Assembly: GCF_037076345.1 (NCBI RefSeq)
Contig: NZ_AP024702.1
Span: 1,054,001-1,118,000, forward strand
Source: Haloferula helveola
GTDB lineage: Bacteria; Verrucomicrobiota; Verrucomicrobiia; Verrucomicrobiales; Akkermansiaceae
DNA: 64,000 nt
Direction of reading: 5' to 3'
Each line of letters opens with the position of its first letter. Within the stretch, counting starts at the first letter, position 1. Positions 17,564 to 24,515 of this stretch are shown piece after piece. A program made the position numbers and the translations under genes. The notes beneath the pieces were generated by a model. It searched no databases and was not told the DNA's origin. It worked only from the letters and a program-made list of their open reading frames with translations.

Positions 17564-18598
17564 ATGAAAGCCACGCCAGCACGCCCCTACCGGGAGAACC
17601 TATCCCGGAAGGCGAAGACCTTCCTCACGCTCCTGTCGGGATTCCTTCTCGGGACCGGGCTGGCGAGCGGCGAGATCTTCATCCAGGTCCCCGGAGTGGC
17701 GGGTGACGTCACCACCGAGGGATATGACGACGGCACTTGGTTCGAAGCCTTTTCCGGCACTTACGGAGTCGAACGCGACCTGGTCGATTCCAGCACCGAC
17801 GGCACCGCGAGCGTCAATATCGGCGTCGGACGGCTTCTGCCGATCGGAATGGCGAGCCACCTCAACCGCGCGGCCGCTCCCCTCGCCCAAGCGGCGGCAA
17901 GCGGCGAGCCGGTCGGCGATGTCGAGATCCATCTGGTGGACCTGCGCCAGGCGGTGCCGCTCACCTTCAGCATCATCCGCCTGCGCAACTCCTCGGTGAA
18001 GGACTTCACCATGGAAACGTCCAGCGGCGATCGCCCATGGTTCCAGGCGTTCTTCGTCTATGACGCCATCGAGATCATCAATCGCCTGCCCGGCCCCGAC
18101 GGAATCGAGGAGCAAACGCTCGACTGGACCCTGACTACGGAGCCAACGGGCGAATTCAGCGAGGCCCTGCAGGGCTGGCTCGACCACTACTTCACCGCAG
18201 AGGAACAGGCGGATCCCGAGATCGGCGGACTCACGGCCGACATCGATACGGACGGCCTGCCGGCGGTGGTTGAGTTCAAGCTCGACCGCAATCCGTGGGA
18301 CTCCAGCGACGGAGGACACGTGCTGGAGCACTGGATGGCGACCGTGAACGGCGGACAGTATCTTGAGGTCGCCTTCATCCAGCGGTCCGACGACTCGACC
18401 CCCGACATCCAGCTCGAGGTCCAGGTCACGGAGAACCTCAAGGACTGGACCAGCGGCGAAGATGTCGCGGTCTTGGTATCGCGCACCGCGCTCGGCGACG
18501 ACCGCGAGCAGGTCGTCTACCGACTCACCCACTCCCGTGCGGAAAGGCCGAAACAGTTCGTCCGGCTTTCGGTGAATCACTCGAGCGAGACACCGTGA
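17564..18598 (+). CDS. Hcp-family protein with signal peptide fused to a C-terminal beta domain (copy 2)
   Basis: 344 residues. A membrane-spanning signal (TFLTLLSGFLLGTGLASG) precedes an Hcp-like domain: EIFIQVPGVAGDVTTEGYDD, FSGTYGVERDL, VNIGVGRLLPIGMASHL, VEIHLVDL and FFVYDAIEI. From about residue 200 a second region begins (QGWLDHYFTAEEQADPEIGG, then DIDTDGLPAVVEFKL), which is the calcium-type linker and C-terminal Ig-like module used by many secreted Verrucomicrobial proteins. It is thus an Hcp domain grafted on a surface-protein chassis. It follows copy 1 by 47 nt in the same direction. ATG 17564 gives the best signal peptide; the frame opens further upstream within copy 1. Confidence 0.82.
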   Translation: MKATPARPYRENLSRKAKTFLTLLSGFLLGTGLASGEIFIQVPGVAGDVTTEGYDDGTWFEAFSGTYGVERDLVDSSTDGTASVNIGVGRLLPIGMASHLNRAAAPLAQAAASGEPVGDVEIHLVDLRQAVPLTFSIIRLRNSSVKDFTMETSSGDRPWFQAFFVYDAIEIINRLPGPDGIEEQTLDWTLTTEPTGEFSEALQGWLDHYFTAEEQADPEIGGLTADIDTDGLPAVVEFKLDRNPWDSSDGGHVLEHWMATVNGGQYLEVAFIQRSDDSTPDIQLEVQVTENLKDWTSGEDVAVLVSRTALGDDREQVVYRLTHSRAERPKQFVRLSVNHSSETP

Positions 18599-18619
18599 AG
18601 TGATTCCCGACCGGGCATC

Positions 18620-19369
18620 TCAAATCCCCACCGCCTTGCGCCACGTCTGAAGCATCAGCTCGTGGCCGGCGGGTGTCGGGTGAACGCCATCCCAAAGCCA
18701 GAACTCGGCCGGGGCCGCCTGGAGCACGGAGTCGAACGCCGACTGAAACGGCACGAACGTCAGCTTCATCTCGTCGGCCAGCTTCCGGGCCACGGCACGA
18801 TACTCCGCCAGCACCTTGAAGTCGTCGCTGGTCCGCGTGGTAAAGGGTTCGCAAATGACGATTCTCGTGCCGGGCAGCTCCTTGCGGGTGCGCTCGAGCA
18901 ACGCCCGATAGAGTTCCTCGTAGTCCTTCACCGTCCCCTTGTATTTCCGGCCAAAGGCGAGCGTGTGCCAGAGGTCGTTGACGCCGACCAGGATGCTCAG
19001 CACGTCAGGCTTCAGATCAATCGCATCCGCCTGCCAGCGCTCTGCCAGATCGGGCACCTTGTTGCCGCTGATCCCACGGTTGTAGATCTTGAGTTCCGAT
19101 TCCGGATAGCTGCCGAGCAGCGCTCCCGCGGCGAGAGCCGGATAGCCTTTGCCGAGGGCCTTCGACTCGTTCGCCTCCAGAACCTTCCGGTCGCGGCCGG
19201 CGTCGGTGATCGAGTCGCCTTGGAAGAGAATCACGCAGCCCTTCTTCGGTGGCTCCGTCGCGGTTTCGGCTCGGACGGCTGCCGTCGTCGCCCCGAGGGC
19301 GCCAAGGACACCGAGCGAGCCAACACCCTGAAGGAGCGAACGACGGGAAAGGGAATGGGCCGTGGTCAT
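18620..19369 (-). CDS. TAT-exported SGNH/GDSL hydrolase
   Basis: 249 residues. The N-terminus SRRSLLQGVGSLGVLGALG is a twin-arginine export signal. The SGNH blocks are GCVILFQGDSITDAG (S53 nucleophile), IYNRGISGNKVPDL, ILVGVNDLWHT and LWDGVHPTPAGH with the D-x2-H pair. Family members hydrolyse esters such as acetylated sugars or lipids outside the cytoplasm. It is 32 nt downstream of the PLA2-like gene on the same strand, so the two are probably cotranscribed. Start 19369 was chosen because it opens the TAT signal; ATG-type extensions to 19420 overlap the neighbour. Confidence 0.9.
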   Translation of the reverse strand: MTTAHSLSRRSLLQGVGSLGVLGALGATTAAVRAETATEPPKKGCVILFQGDSITDAGRDRKVLEANESKALGKGYPALAAGALLGSYPESELKIYNRGISGNKVPDLAERWQADAIDLKPDVLSILVGVNDLWHTLAFGRKYKGTVKDYEELYRALLERTRKELPGTRIVICEPFTTRTSDDFKVLAEYRAVARKLADEMKLTFVPFQSAFDSVLQAAPAEFWLWDGVHPTPAGHELMLQTWRKAVGI

Positions 19370-19401
19370 GGTCGGAGATCTTCCCGGACGCCTCGGGGCG
19401 A

Positions 19402-20061
19402 TCAATGCAAAAGGCGCCACGAACGATCCCTCTTGTGATCCTCGGGAACCCCGGCCGACGCGAGTGAAGCCAAACGCCTCACGATCCCTGTCTCGGAACC
19501 GGTGACCGGTCGAGGTTCTTCAAGCATGCCGGAGGAATCCGGATCGAAGAACGCGAACACCTCCTGGGAGGAGTCGAAGCGGCTCCAGTCCGGCTCCGTC
19601 ATCCGGACGTGATAGGACATCGGCTTGCCCACGACACGCGACCACGGAGACTCGAAGAAACGGATGGCCCGCTCGCGGAAGGCGAGGGCATCACGGTCGA
19701 GCTCGCTTGTGTCGATCGACTTCAGCGCTTCCGCGAGCGCCCGGTCAGCCGCCCTGAGACAGCAGCCGCTACGGGCTTCGTAGTAGACGATGTCGTGACG
19801 TCGGAACATCTCGTCCATTTCATCGACGGGCTTGCCGCCGCGGTTTCCCGGCCCTCCCCAGTTTCCATAGAAGGCACGCTCCGAGCTCCACCCGTTGCTC
19901 TTCGCCAACCCTCTCCAGATCTTGGTCGAGGCGTGGTCGGGCGTCTTCTCATGTTGTCGGTGGTCCACCGCTTCCGGGCAGACCCACCCGCAGGATGTCA
20001 TGACGGCACAGAGAACCGGAAGGACACCCCCGATGCAGAATCGAATGACTATCGTTTTCAT
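19402..20061 (-). CDS. Exported PLA2-like protein, parvovirus-type phospholipase A2 motif
   Basis: 219 residues. A hydrophobic N-terminus ends at VMTSC, a possible but imperfect lipobox. Residues 65-76 read YGNWGGPGNRGG, like the calcium-binding loop of phospholipase A2 (Y-x-G-x-G-type in other families, GPGN in parvoviral VP1). It is followed by KPVDEMDEMFRRHDIVYYEA with the catalytic pair H89-D90, then CCLRAADRALAEAL with D106 in the place of the second acidic residue. The pattern P-x-D-x2-D-x4-R-H-D-x2-Y matches the short PLA2 core. Activity is an inference. It sits between two SGNH hydrolase genes, which supports a lipid or ester-cleaving context. Confidence 0.62.
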   Translation of the reverse strand: MKTIVIRFCIGGVLPVLCAVMTSCGWVCPEAVDHRQHEKTPDHASTKIWRGLAKSNGWSSERAFYGNWGGPGNRGGKPVDEMDEMFRRHDIVYYEARSGCCLRAADRALAEALKSIDTSELDRDALAFRERAIRFFESPWSRVVGKPMSYHVRMTEPDWSRFDSSQEVFAFFDPDSSGMLEEPRPVTGSETGIVRRLASLASAGVPEDHKRDRSWRLLH

Positions 20062-20101
20062 GGCGACCGCTGCATCCGGTCGAACCCCCGTCCGGTTACC
20101 G

Positions 20102-20136
20102 AAAAACCGGCAAAACCCCTCCATCCGCGGTTTTTT
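20102..20136. terminator. A/T-flanked hairpin, possible bidirectional terminator
   Basis: AAAAACCG at 20102-20109 pairs with CGGTTTTT at 20128-20135 across an 18-nt loop, ending in a run of T on the plus strand and T on the minus strand read the other way. It lies in the divergent region between the PLA2-like gene and the lipase at 20230, where a terminator is not required for either gene. It may be regulatory or chance. Confidence 0.25.
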
Positions 20137-20229
20137 GTCACTTCCGCGTAACCGGCGACCCGGACTCCGGATGATGGGTGTGATGGAGCCTCCGACGGCC
20201 CGTCACCCGGAATCCCAACCAAAGACAAA

Positions 20230-21237
20230 ATGAAACTGAACCTTAAGAACAACCGACTCATTGCCGGAGCCATCGCCTCGCTGTGGATGACCTGCACGGC
20301 AGGCGCGACACCCTTCCTCTCGGGGATCACCAGCATGGGCGACAGCCTGTCCGACGTGGGCAACTTCTACGCCATCACCGGCGGCACCCAGCCCCCGCCG
20401 CCCTACGCGCCCGGTCGCTTCTCGAACGGAGAGGTTTGGGTCGAATACCTCGCCGAATGGCTGAACCTGCCGATCGAACCGGAGTATCAATACGCGCTCG
20501 GCGGATCGTCCACCGGAACCGCGAACTACAACAGCATCCCTCCCGGATTCATCCTTCCCGGCTTCCAGCAGCAAGTGGACGGAGTGATCGAGGACAGCGG
20601 CACTCCCCGCATCGACCCCCGCGCACTTTATACCGTCTGGGTCGGCGCGAACGACTTCTTCATCTGGCTGGGCAGCGGCGATCCCAACGCCCTCGGCATG
20701 GTGTCGAACGGAGTGAGCAACACCGTGAACGGAATCGAAGAACTGGCGGCCGCCGGCGCGAGAAACTTCCTCGTCGTCAATGTCCCTGACCTCGGCAAGA
20801 CACCCAGCGCCGCCGTGCTACCCCCCGGGGTCGACGGACTCCTCACGAATCTGTGCGTGGCATGGAACGGACTGCTGGATCAGAAGCTCGACGAACTCGA
20901 GGCCGAGCGGCCCTCCCTCCGGATCACCCGTCTCGATTCCTTCGCGCTCATCAACGACATGATCGCGAATCCGGCCGACTACGGCTTCACGAACGTCACC
21001 GACGGCGCGATCTACCACCTTCCCTCGGCCAACCCCGATGACTACCTCTTCTGGGATCCGGTGCACCCGACCACCACGGCCCATTCCTATGTGGCCGCCG
21101 CGGCTTACGAGGCCCTCCAGGAAGACTACGTCATCTACCGGACCCCCGCCGGGAAACGCGGACAGCACGCGAGGCGCTGCGACCCGGTTTCGGTCTCCCC
21201 CGGTCACGCCCGCCGTCCGGCGTGGGCGGGCCACTGA
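20230..21237 (+). CDS. Secreted GDSL lipase/esterase
   Basis: 335 residues. A signal peptide (LIAGAIASLWMTCTAGA) leads into SGITSMGDSLSDVGNFYAIT, with S39 as nucleophile in the GDSL block of lipase family II. The block YQYALGGSSTG supplies the oxyanion Gly, VWVGANDFF the Asn, and LFWDPVHPTTTAHS the catalytic Asp and His. It looks like the thermolabile-hemolysin/outer-membrane lipase group. The last 30 residues (after DYVIYRTPAG) are basic and low in hydrophobicity and do not look like a known domain. The leader CCAAAGACAAA has no Shine-Dalgarno. Confidence 0.9.
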   Translation: MKLNLKNNRLIAGAIASLWMTCTAGATPFLSGITSMGDSLSDVGNFYAITGGTQPPPPYAPGRFSNGEVWVEYLAEWLNLPIEPEYQYALGGSSTGTANYNSIPPGFILPGFQQQVDGVIEDSGTPRIDPRALYTVWVGANDFFIWLGSGDPNALGMVSNGVSNTVNGIEELAAAGARNFLVVNVPDLGKTPSAAVLPPGVDGLLTNLCVAWNGLLDQKLDELEAERPSLRITRLDSFALINDMIANPADYGFTNVTDGAIYHLPSANPDDYLFWDPVHPTTTAHSYVAAAAYEALQEDYVIYRTPAGKRGQHARRCDPVSVSPGHARRPAWAGH

Positions 21238-21422
21238 TTTCCGGGGTTCCGCCGGCCCCCTCGTGATTCGATTCCGAGGCGGGCCGGTCGGAGCCACGGG
21301 CTTTCCCGTCCAGGCAGCGTCCGCCCTATTGAATTGATGCGGACGCGCGTCCGTTGCAGAATGCAGTTTCCGGATGTCGCACCCCGACCGGTTGCCCGCC
21401 GAACCCCGAAGCGCTCTCAGCC

Positions 21423-22184
21423 ATGAGCCAGCCCACCCAGAACACCCGTCTCGGCATCACCAGTTCGAGGTTTCCGAAGACGCGCTGGACCTTGGTGGCA
21501 TCCGCCCGCGGTGCCGGTCTCGATGCCGAATCTGCCGAAGCACTCGAGGAATTGTGCCGCGCCTACTGGCAGCCGGTTTACGCCTACATCCGGCGTCGCG
21601 GCAACTCGCCCTCGGACGCCGAGGACCTCACGCAGGGCTTCTTCGCGGTGCTGCTCCGCAGGAAGTCGCTCGACGGGGTGGATGCGGACAAGGGACGCCT
21701 GCGGACCTTCCTGCTGACCGCCGTTTCACGCCACATGGCGAGCGAGCACGAGAAAGCCACCGCCGCCAAACGTGGCGACGGCGCGGCGGTCCTTCCGCTC
21801 GATTGCGGTCTGGCCGAGGAAGGATTTGTTCCCGATCCCGGACACAACGTCAGCCCCGATCTCGAATTCGACCGTCAATGGGCGATGCGAGTCGTCGCAC
21901 AGGCCTACGCCGCCACCGCCGAAGACGAAGTGAGCGCCGGACGTGGCGACCTATTCGAGGAACTGAAAGGAACGATCTCGGCTTGTGGCGGCACCGATCG
22001 CTTCTCCGCCATCGCCGAGCGTCTCGGCATGAGCGAGGGAGCGGTCAAGGTGGCCGCCCACCGTTTGCGCGGACGTTACGGCAATCACCTGCGCGAACTT
22101 GTGGCGTCGACGCTCGTCGATCCGTCGGACGTGGATGAGGAGATCCGCCATCTGCTGGCGACCTTCGGAGCCTGCCGCGCCTGA
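21423..22184 (+). CDS. ECF-type RNA polymerase sigma factor (PVC type)
   Basis: 253 residues. Region 2 is recognisable as CRAYWQPVYAYIRRRG followed by SDAEDLTQGFFAVLLRR, the DAEDLTQ motif of ECF factors. Region 4 is the helix-turn-helix FSAIAERLGMSEGAVKVAAH with RLRGRYGNHLRE. An unusually long acidic linker (VLPLDCGLAEEGFVPDPGHN...) separates the two, as in the PVC family of ECF-like sigma factors. In Planctomycetes and Verrucomicrobia such genes are often followed by a membrane anti-sigma factor or Ser/Thr kinase, but here a convergent gene begins 16 nt downstream. Its regulon is unknown. Start 21423 gives MSQPTQ; the open frame continues upstream to 21354. Confidence 0.9.
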   Translation: MSQPTQNTRLGITSSRFPKTRWTLVASARGAGLDAESAEALEELCRAYWQPVYAYIRRRGNSPSDAEDLTQGFFAVLLRRKSLDGVDADKGRLRTFLLTAVSRHMASEHEKATAAKRGDGAAVLPLDCGLAEEGFVPDPGHNVSPDLEFDRQWAMRVVAQAYAATAEDEVSAGRGDLFEELKGTISACGGTDRFSAIAERLGMSEGAVKVAAHRLRGRYGNHLRELVASTLVDPSDVDEEIRHLLATFGACRA

Positions 22185-22199
22185 TGGGTCTGCCTCGTC

Positions 22200-22985
22200 T
22201 CAGCGAGGGTCATGGACATACAATTCCGTGCCGTCGGAAAGCAGTCCGCAGAGGTGATACTCCATCCGCAGTTGCGAGGACTCGGGCCAGCTTTTCACCC
22301 GCTTCAGGAATGACGGAATGCGGCACTTGTGCATCACGAAATACCGCGTGCTGAACCACGGACCCAACACGCGGTAGCCGAAAGCGTCTTTGGACCTGAT
22401 CTTGAATGGAATCCCGTGCTTCCTCCCCTCGCCAATCGCCATCCATCTCGCTTTCCACCGGCTCAGGTCCCGGTTCTGGTAACAAGTCACCGCGAAAACG
22501 TCGGGGCTCTCCAAAGCCTCGAAAGCATGCGCGAGATCGATCGCGTCCTGATAACGGGCGTCGAGTTGGATCACATGAGTCGGCAGTTCGTCATCGCGGA
22601 CGAGATCGAGGCAGCTCAGCCAGTGCCGGTAGTAGGTGAGCGATGAGCGGAGGTGCCGGTCCTGTTCGTCGCGCCTGCCGATCTTGAGAAACAGGACCTG
22701 CTCGAAGCGTTCAAGCACCGGTCCGTAATCTTTCCACACATCCGCCGGCGTCATCTCCGAGTCCCACAGGTCGACAATCAGTGAGGAACGCTGCGGCCGG
22801 ATCCGATCGAGGTTCATCTCCAGCAGGTTCCACTCCTCCGCCCGGCTGGCGAGGATGTTGGCCATCAGCAAGGCGTCGGCGGGCGGGCGGGCAGGGAGTT
22901 CGTCCACAGACCCATTCACGAGTCCGGAAGCCGGGGCCGCGAGCAGAATGTGAGAAACGGTCCGCGTTTCAACCGATGCTGGCAA
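22200..22985 (-). CDS. Uncharacterised cytoplasmic protein
   Basis: 261 residues with mixed alpha/beta composition and no signal peptide or membrane segment. Blocks such as RSSLIVDLWDSEMTPADVWK, QVLFLKIGRRDEQDRH and THVIQLDARYQDAIDLAHA look like a real folded protein, but I recognise no family. The TTG start at 22985 is preceded by GGAGG, the main reason for choosing it over the first ATG at 22865. It diverges from the HDAC-like gene at 23049 by 63 nt and ends 16 nt after the ECF stop (convergent). No function is proposed. Confidence 0.6.
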   Translation of the reverse strand: MPASVETRTVSHILLAAPASGLVNGSVDELPARPPADALLMANILASRAEEWNLLEMNLDRIRPQRSSLIVDLWDSEMTPADVWKDYGPVLERFEQVLFLKIGRRDEQDRHLRSSLTYYRHWLSCLDLVRDDELPTHVIQLDARYQDAIDLAHAFEALESPDVFAVTCYQNRDLSRWKARWMAIGEGRKHGIPFKIRSKDAFGYRVLGPWFSTRYFVMHKCRIPSFLKRVKSWPESSQLRMEYHLCGLLSDGTELYVHDPR

Positions 22986-22989
22986 CTCC

Positions 22990-22994
22990 CCTCC
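22990..22994 (-). promoter_or_regulatory. Shine-Dalgarno supporting the TTG start at 22985
   Basis: GGAGG on the minus strand followed by GGAG and TTG. It is one of few clear ribosome-binding sites in the window and decides the non-ATG start of the uncharacterised gene. Confidence 0.45.
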
Positions 22995-23048
22995 GGATAT
23001 CTATGTTCACCTTTGAATCGCCTCCATTTGACGCAGCCAGCCCTATCC

Positions 23049-23969
23049 ATGAAGCCGATCTTCTTCACTCACGACGATTGCGACGCCCACCGCATGCACC
23101 CCGGTCATCCGGAACGCCCGGAGCGCCGGCAGGCGATCCTTCGCCACCTGCGCGAGCGGAAGACCCTCGATGCATGGGAGGTCCGCGAGCCACCACTGGT
23201 GAGCCGGGAGGCGCTCGATCACGTGCACGACGCGAAGTATCTCGACCGGATCTTCGCCTCGTCGCCCGATGAGGGTCTTGCCGACCTCGATCCAGACACC
23301 GCGATGTCGCCGGGCACCTTGCGGGCAGCGCGGCTGGCATCCGGCGCGCTTGAGGAAGCGGTCGCACTGGTCTCACGCGGCGAGACCCGGCGCGTGTTCT
23401 GCGCGATGCGCCCGCCCGGACACCACGCCGAGAGCGACGGGGCGATGGGTTTCTGTTTCTTCAACCATGTCGCGGTAGGAGCGGCTGCCGCGCTTGAGAT
23501 GCCCGACATCGAGCGCGTCGCGGTGTTCGACTTCGACGTCCACCACGGCAACGGCACGGTGGAGATGTTCCAGGACCGGCCCGAGGTGCTCGTCTGCTCG
23601 AGCTTCCAGCATCCCTTCTACCCCGGCCGCTACCACGATGTGAAACGCCCGAATATCGTGAACACCCCGCTTCCCGCCGGCACCGGAAGCAAGGAATTCC
23701 GGGTGGCGATCGAGCGGGATTGGACGCCCGCCCTTGAGAAACACCGGCCGCAGATCATCTTCGTCTCCGCCGGATTCGATGCGCACAAGGACGATCCGCT
23801 CGGAGGACTCAAGCTGGATGAGGACGACTTCGCATGGGTCACGAAGTGGCTCGTCAAAGCCGCCGAGGAACACGCGAGCGGACGCATCATTTCCACCCTC
23901 GAGGGCGGCTACGATCTCGACGCGCTCGCCCGCTCGGTCGATGCACATCTGAGGGAGCTGGCCCGTTAG
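23049..23969 (+). CDS. Histone-deacetylase-family (class II-like) deacetylase
   Basis: 306 residues, the usual size for bacterial acetoin-utilisation/HDAC-like enzymes. Visible motifs: HPGHPERPERRQ at the start, AMRPPGHHAESDGAMGFCFF with H125-H126, VAVFDFDVHHGNGT with D163 and H165 as zinc ligands, and SAGFDAHKDDPLGG with another zinc Asp. The enzyme removes acetyl groups from proteins or small amines such as polyamines; the substrate is not known. It is cytoplasmic. Its 3' end overlaps the convergent GNAT gene by 4 nt, so opposing acetylation activities are side by side. Confidence 0.93.
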   Translation: MKPIFFTHDDCDAHRMHPGHPERPERRQAILRHLRERKTLDAWEVREPPLVSREALDHVHDAKYLDRIFASSPDEGLADLDPDTAMSPGTLRAARLASGALEEAVALVSRGETRRVFCAMRPPGHHAESDGAMGFCFFNHVAVGAAAALEMPDIERVAVFDFDVHHGNGTVEMFQDRPEVLVCSSFQHPFYPGRYHDVKRPNIVNTPLPAGTGSKEFRVAIERDWTPALEKHRPQIIFVSAGFDAHKDDPLGGLKLDEDDFAWVTKWLVKAAEEHASGRIISTLEGGYDLDALARSVDAHLRELAR

Positions 23970-24427
23970 AGCAGCACCTCCATCACCTCGTAACCGGTTT
24001 CCTCAAGACCCAGCTTGAGGTAGCTCCGACGGGCCGTGTGGTTGTCGTGCTCCATGTAGAGGCGGATGCCGCAGCAGTCGGGATCCGACTCACCCAGCTG
24101 CCGGATGTGTTCGAACAGCGAGCGGAACACGCCCTTTCCGCGGTGATCGGGGTGCACATAGACACTCTGGATCCACCACAACTCGCCGTTTCTCCAATCG
24201 CTCCACTCGAAGGTGTGCGCCGACTGGCCGATCACCTCACCGTCGAGTTCCGCGACGAAGTATCGCCCCCTCGCCGGCTCCCCGATGAAGCGCCCAACGC
24301 CATCGGTCACGGTGGCGGGATCTAGCTCCCGGTGTTCCGTCTCGCGACACAGCGCGATGTTGAATTCGGCGACCACGGGCACGTCGGACGAGTTGGCCAA
24401 GCGGATCAACATCGGGGGTTCGGACAT
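23966..24427 (-). CDS. GNAT-family N-acetyltransferase
   Basis: 153 residues, a single GNAT fold. The acetyl-CoA binding motif A is VYVHPDHRGKGVFRSLFEHI (residues about 91-110, R/Q-x2-G-x-G form), preceded by ELWWIQSVYV. A typical motif B follows (IRLYMEHDNHTARRSYLKLG). It transfers an acetyl group from acetyl-CoA to an unknown amine. It converges on the HDAC-like gene with a 4-nt overlap. Cytoplasmic. Confidence 0.92.
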   Translation of the reverse strand: MSEPPMLIRLANSSDVPVVAEFNIALCRETEHRELDPATVTDGVGRFIGEPARGRYFVAELDGEVIGQSAHTFEWSDWRNGELWWIQSVYVHPDHRGKGVFRSLFEHIRQLGESDPDCCGIRLYMEHDNHTARRSYLKLGLEETGYEVMEVLL

Positions 24428-24515
24428 GGCGGCAGGCTACGGGATCGGGCGTGATTCGCCAACTCCCGGCCAATCGTCCTTCGCCATGCCGGCGGATGGG
24501 GTGTAGGTAGTCGGC

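Noticed and set aside
16947-18598. A type VI secretion system
   Set aside because: Only Hcp-like proteins are present, both with signal peptides, and no sheath, baseplate or ATPase gene is nearby.
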